Assembly (NCBI GenBank): GCA_039621445.1
Contig: CP154956.1
Location: forward strand, 65,364,257 to 65,428,256
DNA: 64,000 bases
Source of the DNA: Euglena gracilis
Lineage: Eukaryota; Euglenida; Euglenophyceae; Euglenales
Direction: 5' to 3'
A program made the translations under genes and the position numbers. This document shows positions 48,672 through 62,600 of this stretch, piece after piece. Each line of letters opens with the position of its first letter. Position 1 is the stretch's first letter. The notes beneath the pieces were generated by a model that saw only the letters and a list, made by a program, of their open reading frames with translations, made no database searches and was not told the origin of the DNA.

Positions 48672-51600
48672 ATGGGCTGTGGGGCGTCGGTCAACCAGCC
48701 ACAGCTCCAGCCGGTCTCGATCCTCTTCACCCCGAAGGCCGACACCGTCACCGCGGAGGACGGCGGGCTGGTCTCCGTCAACGAGTACGTGCTCCAGCGA
48801 CCCCTGGGCAGCCCTTGCCGGGCCCGCCGGCCGGCGGGGCGGTTCTTGCATGCGTGCATGCGGTGGTTACAGGTTAGACTGAGTTTAGGTCAGGTCTGTT
48901 CGTTAGGTCTGTTCCTGTGTGCAAACGTTTTGGCCGAGTTTTGCATACCCGCGCCCCCCCCCCCCCGGGCAATTGACGCCCCCAGGCAATTGTCACCCCT
49001 GGCTGTGCCGGCCATTTTGTCACCCCGGGAAATTGCCGCCCCCTTCCGTGCTGCCCAATTTGTCACCCCCGTTTGCAGTATTGAACTGTGAACTTTCTTT
49101 TCGCCGACACGACTCGATTGATCTTCTGTTTCGCCACAACGTGCTGAGAACTTTCACATACCAAACACTCTGCACAATATCACGACCATACCTGCATTTT
49201 TCCTGTGTTCATTTGTGTTTCAGATGGTGTTCTTGGTCATTTGGTTTAAATGTGACTTACATGGATGGGCAATTGACGCCCCCGGGCAATTGACGCCCCC
49301 GGGCAATTGTCACCCCCTCTGTGCTGGCCAAATTGTCACCCCGGGAAATTGTCACCCCCCTCCGTGCTGCCCAATTTGTCAAGCGACAATTGCCCAGGGG
49401 GGGGGTATGTGTGCGCGGTTCTGTTCACCCAGTGAAGGATGCAGCGTATCCGGCTGAACCCTCGAGACTCGAACGTGGGCGGCCAGATTTGCATTTGAGC
49501 TTTTTTCTGCTGGCTTGTGAAATTGCGCAAATGAACAAAGTTTTAAAAAAAATTATTTTGGCTGTGTGGCTCCGCGAGGTTTGAAGACACAGTGACAACA
49601 GAGTGCATAAAATGAGCAAAATCCTGTTTTGGGGAGGGGGGGTGTAAACCCAGGGGGGTCCGGAAATGGGCTCCGCACCTCGAAACCTCCGGACCTTCCT
49701 CCCCAGGAGTGACAAAAACACAAAAAAAAACGAAAAAGGAACGGGCCCTTTTTGCTCCTTTCGGCATTTCCCCGGGCGTCCTCAAACTGCCCACGGTGTG
49801 CATCGTGGCTTTTTGCCGGACTACTTCTCTTGATGCGTGTGGGTGTGTTTTTTTTGAAGCATTTGGCAAAGCACGGGGAGGAAAGCCGGAGTGTGTATAT
49901 GCGGTGTGACCAAGTCGGCGGGAAGGGTCGTGAATTTACCATCATAACCCTTGACCCCAGATATGCTTCCAAATCCAAGGTCATTTCCATTTTTTTCTGG
50001 CTTCATTATCAACGTGTGGAGATTTTTAAGTGAGAGAATTGGGAACCGCCTCTGCTTTGCGGTTGTCTCTCGTGTCAACTCAGAGCTACTCCGTCTTGGT
50101 GCGGTGGCAGAAGGGGGAGCGGCGCTCGGGTAGGGGAAGGAAGGTGGGTGCGGGGTGTTTGGCAAGGGATGCGCAGGGGGCAAGAAATGGGGTGTGCAGG
50201 GAACGAAGGGGACGGACACCCAACTTATGGCCGGGATCCGCGCAATCAGTTTTGTTGCAAAGAACCCAGAACAAGAAACACGACCTTTGAAGAGCAAAAT
50301 TTGTAAGTAGGCGCGAATGCGCGCTCAAACAAATTTTGTTCGTGTGCGCTTTCGTGTGCGCACACGAACACAATTTGTTTGAGCGCGCTCCAGCGCTTTA
50401 AACGGTGGGACAAAGGCGTGCGCAGGAATTGCACTTGGACCCAACTCCCTCCCTGGTGGGGAGGGACGCACCTCTACCGGCAAGGCCTGATGGCGGGGCA
50501 CCCGGGCCACAGTGACCGGGCGCCGCGGGTCTTCCTCGTCACCCACCGCACCACCCGACAGCAGTTTGCGCTCAAGATGGTGGAGAAGAAGATGCGCCGT
50601 GCAGTGGAAATGAACAACGAGGTGCTGGTGCTGCCCAGAGTGGCCCCAAACGGTGGAGGGAGGGCGACTGTCGCGGAACTGCCGGATGCCAGGTTTCCTG
50701 CACCGTTTGTTTCTACTTGTTTCTGTGATCCCCGCCGGAGTTCTTCCCCAGAGACTGTCAAGCAGAAAGCGAAGATGCATATGTGAGGTGGGCCAGAAGA
50801 GCCTTGAAAGTGAGGAGAGGAGCCAGGTTGAAGGGCGTGGATGTCCCCAGCCCTGTTTGTTTAATTTCCAACCACGAGCAAATCCCAGCTTTCCGAAACA
50901 CCTCTGTTTCACCCCTGCAACTCCTGCCAAGGCGCGAGTTATTCAGCCAACAAGGGGCCCAAACTAAGCATTTGGCACATTTTTGGGGCCATTTTGGACC
51001 AATTTCTGGGTCAAAAAGAATGGATGTGTGTTCCAAGGTATTTCAGAAATGAAACAAAGAAAAGCAAAATCAAGAAAATGTCCAGCAAATTAAAGTAAAG
51101 TTTTTGGAATCTAATCATATTTTGATCATCCCATGGCCACCTTGGGTTGTGTCCATTTATGGTGATATAGCTTCCAATCCAGCCGTCTTTGCCTGTTTTT
51201 GACCTGCTATTCTCAGGCAAAGGTTCAATCCCCCTCCGGTCAGGGTAGGCAATGATGATTGTGGATTGGGGCTCAAGGTGTTTCCTCGAGTTCTTCTCCT
51301 TTCCTTGGCGAGAGGTGGGGGCAGCCATGGCCTGGCTTTGCGGTTGGACACCTCCCAGAGAGAGATGTCAGCAGTGTGGAAAAAGAAACTTTTAAATTCC
51401 CGCAGGTGAGCTTTGTGCTTCACTCTTGCTCTAAAGAGATAAAAGCTCCGCAACCCCACACTGGGTCTCCCAACCAAAAAAGACACGTCAAAGTTAGGGT
51501 TTGCGATTTGGGCCGCCCCGGCGTCGATGCAGCTGCGGCACCGCAACATCGCCAACTTGTACGAGGTCATCGAGGACGTCAGTGACCCCGACTGTCGTAT

Positions 51601-54600
51601 CTACCTCATCTTCGAGTACGTCTCAGGTGTGGCCGGTCAACCCCCCCTCAAAATCAACCAAAATAGGACCCCAGGAGACAGAAGGGACACACTGGATACA
51701 TGCATGCATGCATACATACATACATACATACATACATACATACATACATACATACATACATACATACATACATACATACATACATACATACATACATACA
51801 TACATACATACATACATACATACATACATACATACATACATACATACATACATACATACATACATACATACATACATACATACATACATACATACATACA
51901 TACATACATACATACATACATACATACATACATACATACATACATACATACATACATACATACATACATACTTACACACACACACACACACGTGCTCTTG
52001 TAGTGGACGCTCGCTTCGCCAGAGGGGGGGTGCTCTACTATTTGGACCCTGCTCTTGTAGAGGGCATGCCCTACTATAGGGGGGGTTATGTATGCTCTTG
52101 TAGAGGGCATGCCCTACTATAGGGGGGGGTCGCTGAGCTCTTATCTCTTTAGAGTAAGAGCGAAGCTTACCACCAGGGAAAAGTGGGGGGTCGGACCCCC
52201 CCCCTCCCCCGGCCCCCCCCCCCTCTGGGTAGACCGTGTTATGTATGTATGTATGTATGTATGTATGTATGTATGTATGTATGTATGTATGTATGTATGT
52301 ATGTATGTATGTATGTATGTATGTATGTATGTATGTATGTATGTATGTATGTATGTATGTATGTATGCATGCATGCATGCATGCATGCATGCATGCATGC
52401 ATGCATGCATGCATGCATGCATGCATGCATGCATGCATGCATGCATGCATGCATGCATGCATGCATGCATGCATGCATGCATGCATGCATGCATGCATGT
52501 ATGTATGTATGTATGTATGTATGTATGTATGTATGTATGTATGTATGTATGTATGTATGTATGTATGTATGTATGTATGTATGTATGTATGTATGTATGT
52601 ATGTATGTATGTATGTATGTATGTATGTATGTATGTATGTATGTATGTATGTATGTATGTATGTATGTATGTATGTATGTATGTATGTATGTATGTATGT
52701 ATGTGTGTATGTATGTATGCATGCATGCATGCATGTATGCATGTATGTATGTATGTATGTACGTACGTACGTATGTATGTATGTATGTATGTATGTATGT
52801 ATGTATGTATGTATGTATGTATGTATGTATGTATGTATGTATGTATGTATGTATGTATGTATGTATGTATGTATGTATGTATGTATGTATGTATGTATGT
52901 ATGTATGTATGTATGTATGTATGTATGTATGTATGTAGGTATGTATGTATGTATGTATGTATGTATGTATGTATGTATGTATGTATGTATGTATGTATGT
53001 ATGTATGTATGTATGTATGTATGTATGTATGTATGTAGGTATGTATGTATGCATGCATGCATGCATACATGCATGCATACATGTATGCATGCATGTATGT
53101 ATGTATGTATGTATGTATGTATGTATGTATGTATGTATGTATGTATGTATGTATGTATGTAGTATGTATGTATGTATGTATGTATGTATGTATGTATGTA
53201 TGTATGTATGTATGTATGTATGTATGTATGTATGTATGTATGTATGTATGTATGTATGTATGTATGTATGTATGTATGTATGTATGTATGTGTGTGTGTG
53301 TATGTATGCATGCATGCATGCATGCATGTATGCATGTATGTATGTATGTATGTATGTATGTACGTACGTACGTATGTATGTATGTATGTATGTATGTATG
53401 TATGTATGTATGTATGTATGTACGTACGTACGTACGTATGTATGTATGTATGTATGTATGTATGTATGTATGTATGTATGTATGTATGTATGTATGTATG
53501 TATGTATGTGTATGTATGTATGTATGTATGTATGTATGTATGTATGTATGTATGTATGTATGTATGTATGTATGTGTATGTATGTATGTATGTATGTATG
53601 TATGTGTGTGTGTAAACCCCCCCCAAATAACACCCCCCCCCGGTGTGTTATTTGGGCACCCGAACGGGGCCCCAGGGGGGGGGGTGTTATTTGGGGGGGG
53701 TGTTATTTTTACATGGAAAACCAAAGGAAAACAGGGGGGTGTGTTATTTGGGCGCTCGAAATCGGCCCCCGAGGGGGGGGTGTTATTTGGGGGGGTTGTT
53801 ATTTGGGGGGGGTGTTATTTGGGGGGGTTTATGTATGTATGTATGTGCACCCCCCTGGAAAACCAATGGAAGCAGAAGCAAGGCAAGTCATTCCATGTGA
53901 TTGTGGCAAGGTTTGTAACTTGCCTCAAAAAGGCAAGCTTCTCAGAACTCAGCGGCTAAACAATTCCTCCAACCTCGGCTGCCGTTTGCGCTTGGCTGCC
54001 GGTTTAGGTGGAGGAAGGGAGGTCGAGGGGACCGGAAACTGACTGGGCGCTGGAACGCTGTAGGAAAATGTGTGTGATGTCCACTACAAGAGCAGGGTCC
54101 AAATAGAAGAGCACCCCTCTCTGGCGAAGCGAGCGTCCACTACAAGAGCACCCGCTCTACAATTAGGGGGGGTTACATACATACACACATACATACATAC
54201 ATACATACCTACCTACCTACCTACCTACCTACCTACCTACCTACCTACCTACCTACCTACCTACATACATACATGCATGCAAACATACATACACACATAC
54301 ATACATACATACATACATACATACATACATACATACATACATACATACATACATACATACATACATACATACATACATACATACATGCATACATACATAC
54401 ATACATACATACATACATACATACAAAGACATACATACATACATACATACCTACATACATACATACATACATACATACATACATACAAACGACATACATA
54501 CACAGACAGATACATACACATACATACATACAGACAGACAGACAGACAGACATACAGACATACATACATACATACAGACATACAGACGACATACAGACAT

Positions 54601-55274
54601 ACAGACAGACAGACAGACATACATACATACATACATACAGACAGACAGACATACAGTACATACATACAGACAGATACAGACAGACATACAGACAGACATA
54701 CAGACAGACAGAAAGACATACATACAGACAGACATACAGACACAGACACAGACAGACATACAGACAGAACAGACATACAGACATACATACATACGACAGA
54801 CACACATACAGACAGACAGACACCAGACAGACAAAATACAGACAGACAGACATACAGACAGACAGACAAACAGACAGACACCAGACAGACAGACATACAG
54901 ACAGACAGACAGACAGACATACAGTACATACAGACAGACATACAGACAAGACATACAGACAGACAGACATACAGAACAGACAGACAGACATACAGACAGA
55001 CATACAGACATACATACAGACATACAGACGACAGACAGACAGACATACATACTACATACATACAGACAGAAGACAGACAGAACATACATACATACATACA
55101 TACATACATACACAGACATACATACAGACATACATACAGACATACATACATACACATACATACATACATACATACATACACATACATACATACATACATA
55201 CATACATACATACATACATACATACATACATACATACATACATACATACATACATACATACATACATACATACA

Positions 55275-55308
<34 letters not shown>

Positions 55309-58300
55309 AGGACACAAGATGGATCCTTTCCACCTTCTGCCAGAGGTCAGGATTAGTAGCCCTCCAAAAAGTTGACCTGACTCTATTTTTGGGTCTAATT
55401 GTTTTATTTTTTTCTTGAACAACCTGGCTCAAAAAAGCGCCATTTTTCGGCTTTCCAAAAACACAAAGGTTTTGGCTTATGCATATGGACACAAAAGGCA
55501 TTTGGACGTCCTCGCCTATTGGCCCACAAAGCAATGACTAGTGACAAGTCATCCTCTTTCACAGTGGTTTGGCTATTTGAATGGCATACACTTCACAATG
55601 GTTTTTTTTCCTTGGGTTGGTTTGTATTGATGCGGGGGAAGGGACCTCTGATCACTCAAAAAATCCCAGTCATCATGACCATTCCTCAATCGATGCTTGA
55701 TTATTATTTTATTACTTATTTATCCGTATCATTTTCTTTTTTATCAGTTACTGCTGGATTGCTGTGGGATATTCTCCCCGCAGATAGCATGGTCAACACT
55801 TCCCCATTTTTCCCTGTGTGACAACCCTCGGTTGTCGCTGGAACGCAGCATGTAAGATCGCGTGATATCACATATCAAAATGTTGTCCAGACAACATTTT
55901 TTATTATGAAGGAAGTTTTCATCCCAGTTTGGGACGAGGGATGATTAAGAATGCGGAAACTTGTTCGTTCTCGACAAAGAAATTTTTTGGAGAAATTATT
56001 TTGCCTCCATTTCTGTTTTCTGCAATACCGTGTCCCGTGAAAACAAAAACACAGAAAATCACGTGAAATCACAAATGGAATTTCGGGTCCCCGGCATAGA
56101 AATGAAATGCTCTGCAACGACGCTCTCCCCCACCCCCCGGCCTGCCGGCAGGGGGCATCATCATGTCCCTGGACGAGAAGGGCTTCGCCGACCCGAAGAC
56201 GCGGCTGTCGGAGGCGCAGGCAAAGCTCGTGATGGCCCAGATCGTGGACGGCCTCATCTACCTCCACTCCCACAAGGTCATCCACCGCGACATCAACCCG
56301 GACGTCGGGGCCCGTGTCTGGCCTCATGCCAAGGCAGCGGCCCGCCGATCCACAGCATGGGAGGGAGAGGGCCCTCAGCCGTGCTTGCTGGCAAATGCAG
56401 GACGACCCCGATATTAATTTGGTGGTCCCAGAGTTTGGGTGGGTATCGTCCCACCGCTGGCTGGACCATCCTCCTTTCTGTCATACCATGCTGCCCTTGC
56501 ATTGTTGTTTCGTAATTCTCTTCATTTTGTTTTTTTCCCTCTGAGAGTAACCCCCCAGTTTAAGCAATTTTTTGCTTAATTTGAATTTCATTCAGCATCC
56601 GGAAGGGTTGCTCAAATTTGACCAAATTGTCAAAAAAGATGCCTCTTTTCCAATGAAGGAAGGAGGCTGCTCATTTTTTTTAAGGAAAATGCTTGCCTTC
56701 GAACCCAAGAAATGAGCAATAATTGTATATTTGGGTGCTTTTGCTGCTGATTCTCGGGGTTTGCTTAATTTAAATTTTTTTTCTGGTCCTCCGGGGGTTG
56801 CTGAAATATGGGTGTCGGTCAGTTCTGCCCCAACGGTTGTTTAAACTTTGGGGTTGCCAAATACTGGAGGGGTTGCTTGAATTGGGGGGGGGGGGCTAGC
56901 CCCATTAGTAAGTATCTCACAAGCTGGCAGGGTTGTTCTGGATGCTTGAGGTTGTTTCTCTTGTTCCCCTCCAATCAATCATGGATGGGCCAATGGGAGA
57001 CAGTCCCCCAGTCAACATCCTCATCTCGGAGGACAACCAAGTGAAGATTTGCGATTTCGGCGTCAGCAAGATTCTGAACTCGGAGGAGGTGCGCCCGTGC
57101 ACACAGAGCTCCGCTTTTGCGGGAATGTCTATTCCGGATTGACCGGGAGGGAGGGGCGGTCCGCTTTCCAAATCATCCAAATCTTTTGCCTCTAACCCCC
57201 CATCCCTCAATCCTGCACGTGACCTACACACATATGGACCTCCCTCCCTCGCAGGACTTCCTGCAGAACAACCAGGGTACAATGCTCTTCTCCCCACCGG
57301 AGGCGTGCCGCGGCCAGGCGAAGTTCAGCGGCACCTTCGCAGACGTCTGGGCGCTGGGGGTGACGCTCTTCGCGTACATCTACGGCCACACCCCCTTCAC
57401 CGCCGACACCCGGCCAGGGCCCCGGGGCCCTGCCTGGGAGCAGGGAGGGAGCGGCCAGCGTTTTGGGGTGGGCGGTGCTATACCGCCCCAAAGGTCGTCA
57501 TTTTCAAATGGGCATGGTCGGCTGGGGCCAAGACCAAAAACCGACCCCCCTCCCCCCTGGGGGAGGGTGCCCACCATGGGCAGACACCCATAGCACAAGG
57601 CACCCCCGGGGTTGCTAAAAGAAGCCTGAGTGTGTTGCAAAACTATCGGCTGTGGGTGGTGTTGGTGCAGGGGGAAATGGCTGCCACCCCGCGTTCATAC
57701 CTGTCGAAAGTGCCAGGCGCCTTTACCGGATTCTTTTGAAGCGGCAAAGTGTCAGGAAGGGAAGCAGCAGAATTGGGGAATAATACTGAGGACGGAGCCG
57801 CCGCCACACCATCGGTCCCCCAACGTCGGAAGGCGTGACGTTTGACCGCCCCTCCCCGGGCCCTGGGGCCAGCAGGCCCTATTTGACGAGATCCAGAACA
57901 AGGAGCTGGAGTTTCCGCCGGACGTCGTCATCTCCGACCACCTCAAGAACCTGCTGAGCCGCATGCTGACGAAGCAGATCCGCGGCCGCATCGACCTAAA
58001 CCAGATCCGCGACCACCCGTGGCTGCGGCGGCAGCGGCCGCTGATGGTGCCCTCCCCCAGCACGGAGGGGACCCTCGGCCAGGCGTGGGGTGCCTCTTAG
58101 CTTGCTCAGGGAACCTGAGAGAACCGCAGGGAATCTCAGAAAGTGACAAACCGACAGAAAGAAAAATCACATTTTGAGTTTCAGAGTATCAGCACGGTTT
58201 ATTAAGCTGGAGGGGGCCCAAATTCGGGCTGGGACCCCCCCCCCCCGGAGGTCGAGTGAAATAAAGTTGGGTCCAGCCTGGCCGAAGGCCGGGCCAGCCG

Positions 58301-59600
58301 GCTGCAGGCTGGCCAGCCAACTGGGCTGCCCAGCTCACCTATCCCTGCATTTTTCCCCCTCATCACAGCTTCCTCCATCACAGCCCCCCAGCCTTGATCT
58401 AGCTCCTTCCATCAAAGTGTCGAGAAGGCAAAAATGGTTCAGAAATTTTTGTTTTTCAACGACCCAGCCCAACCCAGCCCCCCCCCCCCCAGCCCCCAGA
58501 CCCCCCTCCCCCGCTATCCCCCAGAGGGGGTCCAGCCAGCAGCCTTTTTGCCAGCCGGAGGCTGGACCCCTGGGGGGGGGGGGTCCTTAAGAAAACCTCA
58601 GATCAGCACGTTTTGTTCGATCCATGTTGCAATTTTTTTGTTTTTCGCGCTTCTTGTGCATTCGCAGGGTTTTTTTGGGTTTTTATTCTTCTTTGGGGGC
58701 CTGTTGGTAGCCGTTCCCCCCCCCCCCCCCCCGCCTGCCCCCATCCAGCCGGTGCCGGTGCCCAACGTCCGCAACGTCCGCAGTATCCTCATCGTGGACG
58801 ACCGGGGCCTCCCTGAGGGCCGATCCTGAGGCTGCAACCCCTTGGTCCGGTGGCCAATCTGCGTCAGAACCACCGAAGCCTGGCCATTGGCATTTCAATG
58901 GCGTTGCGATGCAATGTTCGGCCGGGGCCATTTATTTCAAGGGATTGGTTCCCGCCAGCCGCCACAGTTCCCCCCCGCCCACCTTCAAACCCAGGCTGTT
59001 TTTTTTATTCGGGTGCCGACCCCACCCAGTGGGGGGGGGGTGCCTGCCTGGGCAGGCACTCCAAGGCGCTCCCGATCCGACCCCCCCCCCAGGGGGGGGG
59101 TAGGGCACACGGCCAAAAGTGCCCCAGCACAGACCGCAGCGCCGAAAAATGGCCTATTTTCAATGGAATGTGCCTAGACCAGTAATGTACCTAGACGCAG
59201 GCCGAAATCCGACCCCCAGGGGGGGGGGTAGTTCCACGTACACAGACAAAAGGGCCAGAGGCGAACAACAGCGCCAGGCCAGAAGAAGGGATAAAAGGCA
59301 CCAAAAAACAGCCACAGTGCACACAGGTGGGTAGTTCCTGCCTGTGCAGGCACCCCAAGGCACTCTGGACCCCCCCCGGGTTGATAAAAAACAGCCTGTT
59401 GAGACCCCTGGTGCGCGTCCCCCCTTGGGGTTAATTACGGGACTCGCATCCAGCTTGGCCCAGAAGAAAAACAATGCCTTGATATACCAGGAGGTTGAAG
59501 GGCAGTGGCCAGCAATTGATGCAAGGAGTCGGTCCAGGCCGGTAGGAGCAGGTGTTTTTTTTAGTCTTGGACCCAAGGGGGGTAGGTGGGTCCGGCCGAG

Positions 59601-59632
<32 letters not shown>

Positions 59633-62600
59633 GGGTCCTCCCAGAGGGGGGTGGGATATACTTTTCTGCGCCGAAGGCGCCGAAATTTTTTGAAAAAGTG
59701 CTATTTTCAGCATTTTTCGCGATCTTTGGCCTTTTTCAGGGAAAATTTTGTGGGCCCCTGGGACCCCCCCCCCCCCCCCCCGGGGGGGGCCCCAGGGGGG
59801 GGTTGGGTGGGGGGGACCCCCCGGTCTTGAAAAATAACCCCTGGGTAGGAGGCTGGCCCCCACCCACCCACCTCACCGCTCTGGAGGGGGCCGCCTCCGG
59901 GGTCTCGGACCCATGGCCCCCTCCCGCACGCGTGGGGGCGGCCCCGGGGTGGACGTGTACATCCTGCGGCGCAACGCGGAGCACCTGGTCCGGGACGTGA
60001 TCCAGACCGACCACCCCTTCCGCGTGTCCGCCTGGGGGCGGCCCGGGCGGCGCTTCCGGTGGGCGTGAACCCCGGTGGACTTGGATGCCGAGCTTCATGA
60101 CACATGCTTGCAAGTTGCAAGTCAGCATTTTCGGTTTGTGAGGCGCCAGCGACGTTTTGGCGGGGGGGGGGGGGGCTGGCTGGGGGGGGGGGGCGACAGC
60201 CGCCCCCGCCGCCATCGAGTGCGCGGAGACGGGGGCCAGCGCGCTGGAGCTGTGCCAGCGGAGCTTCTACGACTTCATCCTGATGGACTTCCACCTGGAC
60301 GACCCCTGCCTCGACGGCTGCGAGATCACACGCCGCATCCGCCAGATGGAGAAGGTGGCGGAGACCGCGAAGGAGGGGCAGCCGGTGTGCCCCTCTCTCT
60401 GAGCCTGCCACCCCCCCGGAGGTGTAGTCCGTTGGTCTGGCCCCTGCCGCGGGGGTGCGACGTGCTCCGTGGGGTAAACCTCTGAGGGGATGCTGTATGT
60501 CTTGGCTCCTGCCCTGGGTGGCACTGCTCAAAATACCGCTTTGGGACTTTGACGAAAACCCCTTTTCTTTCCTCCGTCACTCTTTCTTTTTCTTTTTCAC
60601 TTTTCGACTGGTGTCATGTCCACGGTTAGCATTGGGAGTTGTTGGCCTGCAAAGCAGATGCCTGAGCGTGCAGGCCCTCCTTCTAGAATCCCTCCCGCAG
60701 CGCCACAAGACCACCATCATCGGATTGACAGGCGATGACGACAAAGAAGTGCCAGAGAAAGGCAAGCAAGCTGGTATTCTGCCTGGTGCCTGTAACATTT
60801 GAATACCTGCAGCCATATTTGTGTCCAATTACAAATTTGGCTGCAATTTGCTGTTGTCCTGTCCCCAATTATTTTCAGTCAACGTCAGATATTACATAAA
60901 TGAATATTAATTTGCTTCAGTTTAACCCTGAGTATTTGATTTGACGACCCAATTCACTCTCCTCTCTTCCCCACCAGTGGTCAATCAAATACGTGGGCTC
61001 AGACACGTTGCCACAGATCTGTAAAATTCAAGCGATCCTTTTCTGGTCAGGGATGTTCTGCTGAATATCTGGCACACAGAATATAGTGGTATTGCCTACG
61101 AAAGGCCAACCAAGAATGTGTTTCATTTGAGTTTTAAAAGCAGACACAGTGCTGGCTTCCACCCCACCCTGCGTCCAACAAACACCCTGGCCCAACAAAC
61201 AGCCCCTGTTCAGACCGCAAACGTTGTCAACGAAAGTGTTCATTGGACATGGGGGAGTCATTTGTGGCAGGGGGGCGCGGAAAAGCTTTCCCCATTTTTT
61301 GCGGGATTGTTTGTGTTTTTTTTTTGACATTTTTCCTGTGTTTTCGACTTCAAAAAATTGTGCATTTCAGACAAGATTTCTCCCTTGACCATTTTTTTTG
61401 CCTTTTTCCATTTTTTGAAGCCTTTTCGCCAAAATAAAAAATAAAAGCATTTTTTTTTGGAATCAGCACGCTCCATGATACCATTGAAATTTTAGTTCCA
61501 CCAGCACCCCAAAAAAGTAAAGAAAAAATGAAATTGTCATTTTTGCGCTGATTTGCTTTTTTATCTTTTTTGTATCTTTTTTGTGTCATTTTTTAGTGGG
61601 TTCATCCTGAGCCCCTACCGCCGTAACTTGGGCCAGGCGGGGAGTTGCGGGGAAATCAAAATACCCTTAGATGGGGCATTTCAAGGGTTTCAATTTAGGC
61701 CTCTGGAAATTTACTTTGATTTTGCTTCATTTCTGAGATATTTTGGAAACATCGATTTTTTAACCCCGAAAAAGGCCCAAAATCACCCCTGAAATGGGCC
61801 ATAATTGGCCGAAAAATGGCCGTAACTCGGGCTACATGAAGAGTTGGGGAAAGTAAAGCATGGTTGGACAGGGCATTCCAAGGGCTTCTTTTTTTTGCTC
61901 TCCGGACATTTTTGTTTTATTTTACTTCGTTGTCGAGATATTTTGGAAAAATCGGTTTTTTGAGCAAAAAAAAAATGACCCCAAAATAACCGTTTTGGGC
62001 CGCAAAAGCGTGCCGGAACACGGGCCAGGCGTGTTGGCAGCCAAAGTGGCGAACGGGGGGTGATAGAGGGCCTCCACCGACATTTCCGGAAATAATGTAC
62101 GTTTTCTCGAGATATTTTCGGAAACCCGATTTTTTGACCGATTTTTGGACCCCGGCGAAACGGCAGAGTCGGAAGAGGGAGGGCAGGCCAATCCTACCCA
62201 ATCTGGACCCCTTCGCGGGTGAATAGCTCTGGCCGGGGTCGCTGAGCTCTTATCCCTTTATTGTTGAGAGCGAAGCTTACCACCAGGGAAAAGGGGGGGG
62301 TTGAACCCCCCCCCCTCTGGGTAGACCTTGAAAACCGCGGATTATCACTATGACCCCGGCCCGGTTCCCAGAATTTTTTTTTCAGTTGCGAGTAACTGTA
62401 ATTCTAGTTTCCAAATCACCTCCGTTTGACCCCCAACTCCTCGCCACCCCCTACCAGGCCTTCCCGTACATCCCTGCCTGCCCCTCGATGTTTGCTCACA
62501 GAAGTCTCTGGAATACAAAACAAGCAACATGCCCCCCCCACAAGCTATTCCCCCCCAAGCTATTCCCCATTGGGGGGACGGGGATAGCTCAGTGTTATAG

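Larger units (their letters stand above)
51627..56151 (+). other. 4.5-kb kinase intron dominated by tetranucleotide arrays
   Basis: It separates the hinge exon (51533-51626) from the HRD exon (56152-56303) in matching phase. The content is described in the separate repeat entries. From 55310 to 56150 the sequence is unique, with no coding frame that I recognise. Confidence 0.6.

Noticed and set aside
50340-50400. GCGCTCAAACAAATTTTGTTCGTGTGCG inverted repeat as a possible transcription terminator
   Set aside because: It lies inside a kinase intron, and hairpin terminators of the bacterial type are not expected in a nuclear gene.
51623-53626. Very long open frames (up to about 670 codons) of Tyr-Ile-His-Thr or Cys-Met-Tyr-Val on both strands at 51.6-55.4 kb
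   Set aside because: They are readings of perfect ACAT/ATGT arrays, open in all frames because the unit contains no stop; they have no complexity and lie in a phase-defined kinase intron.
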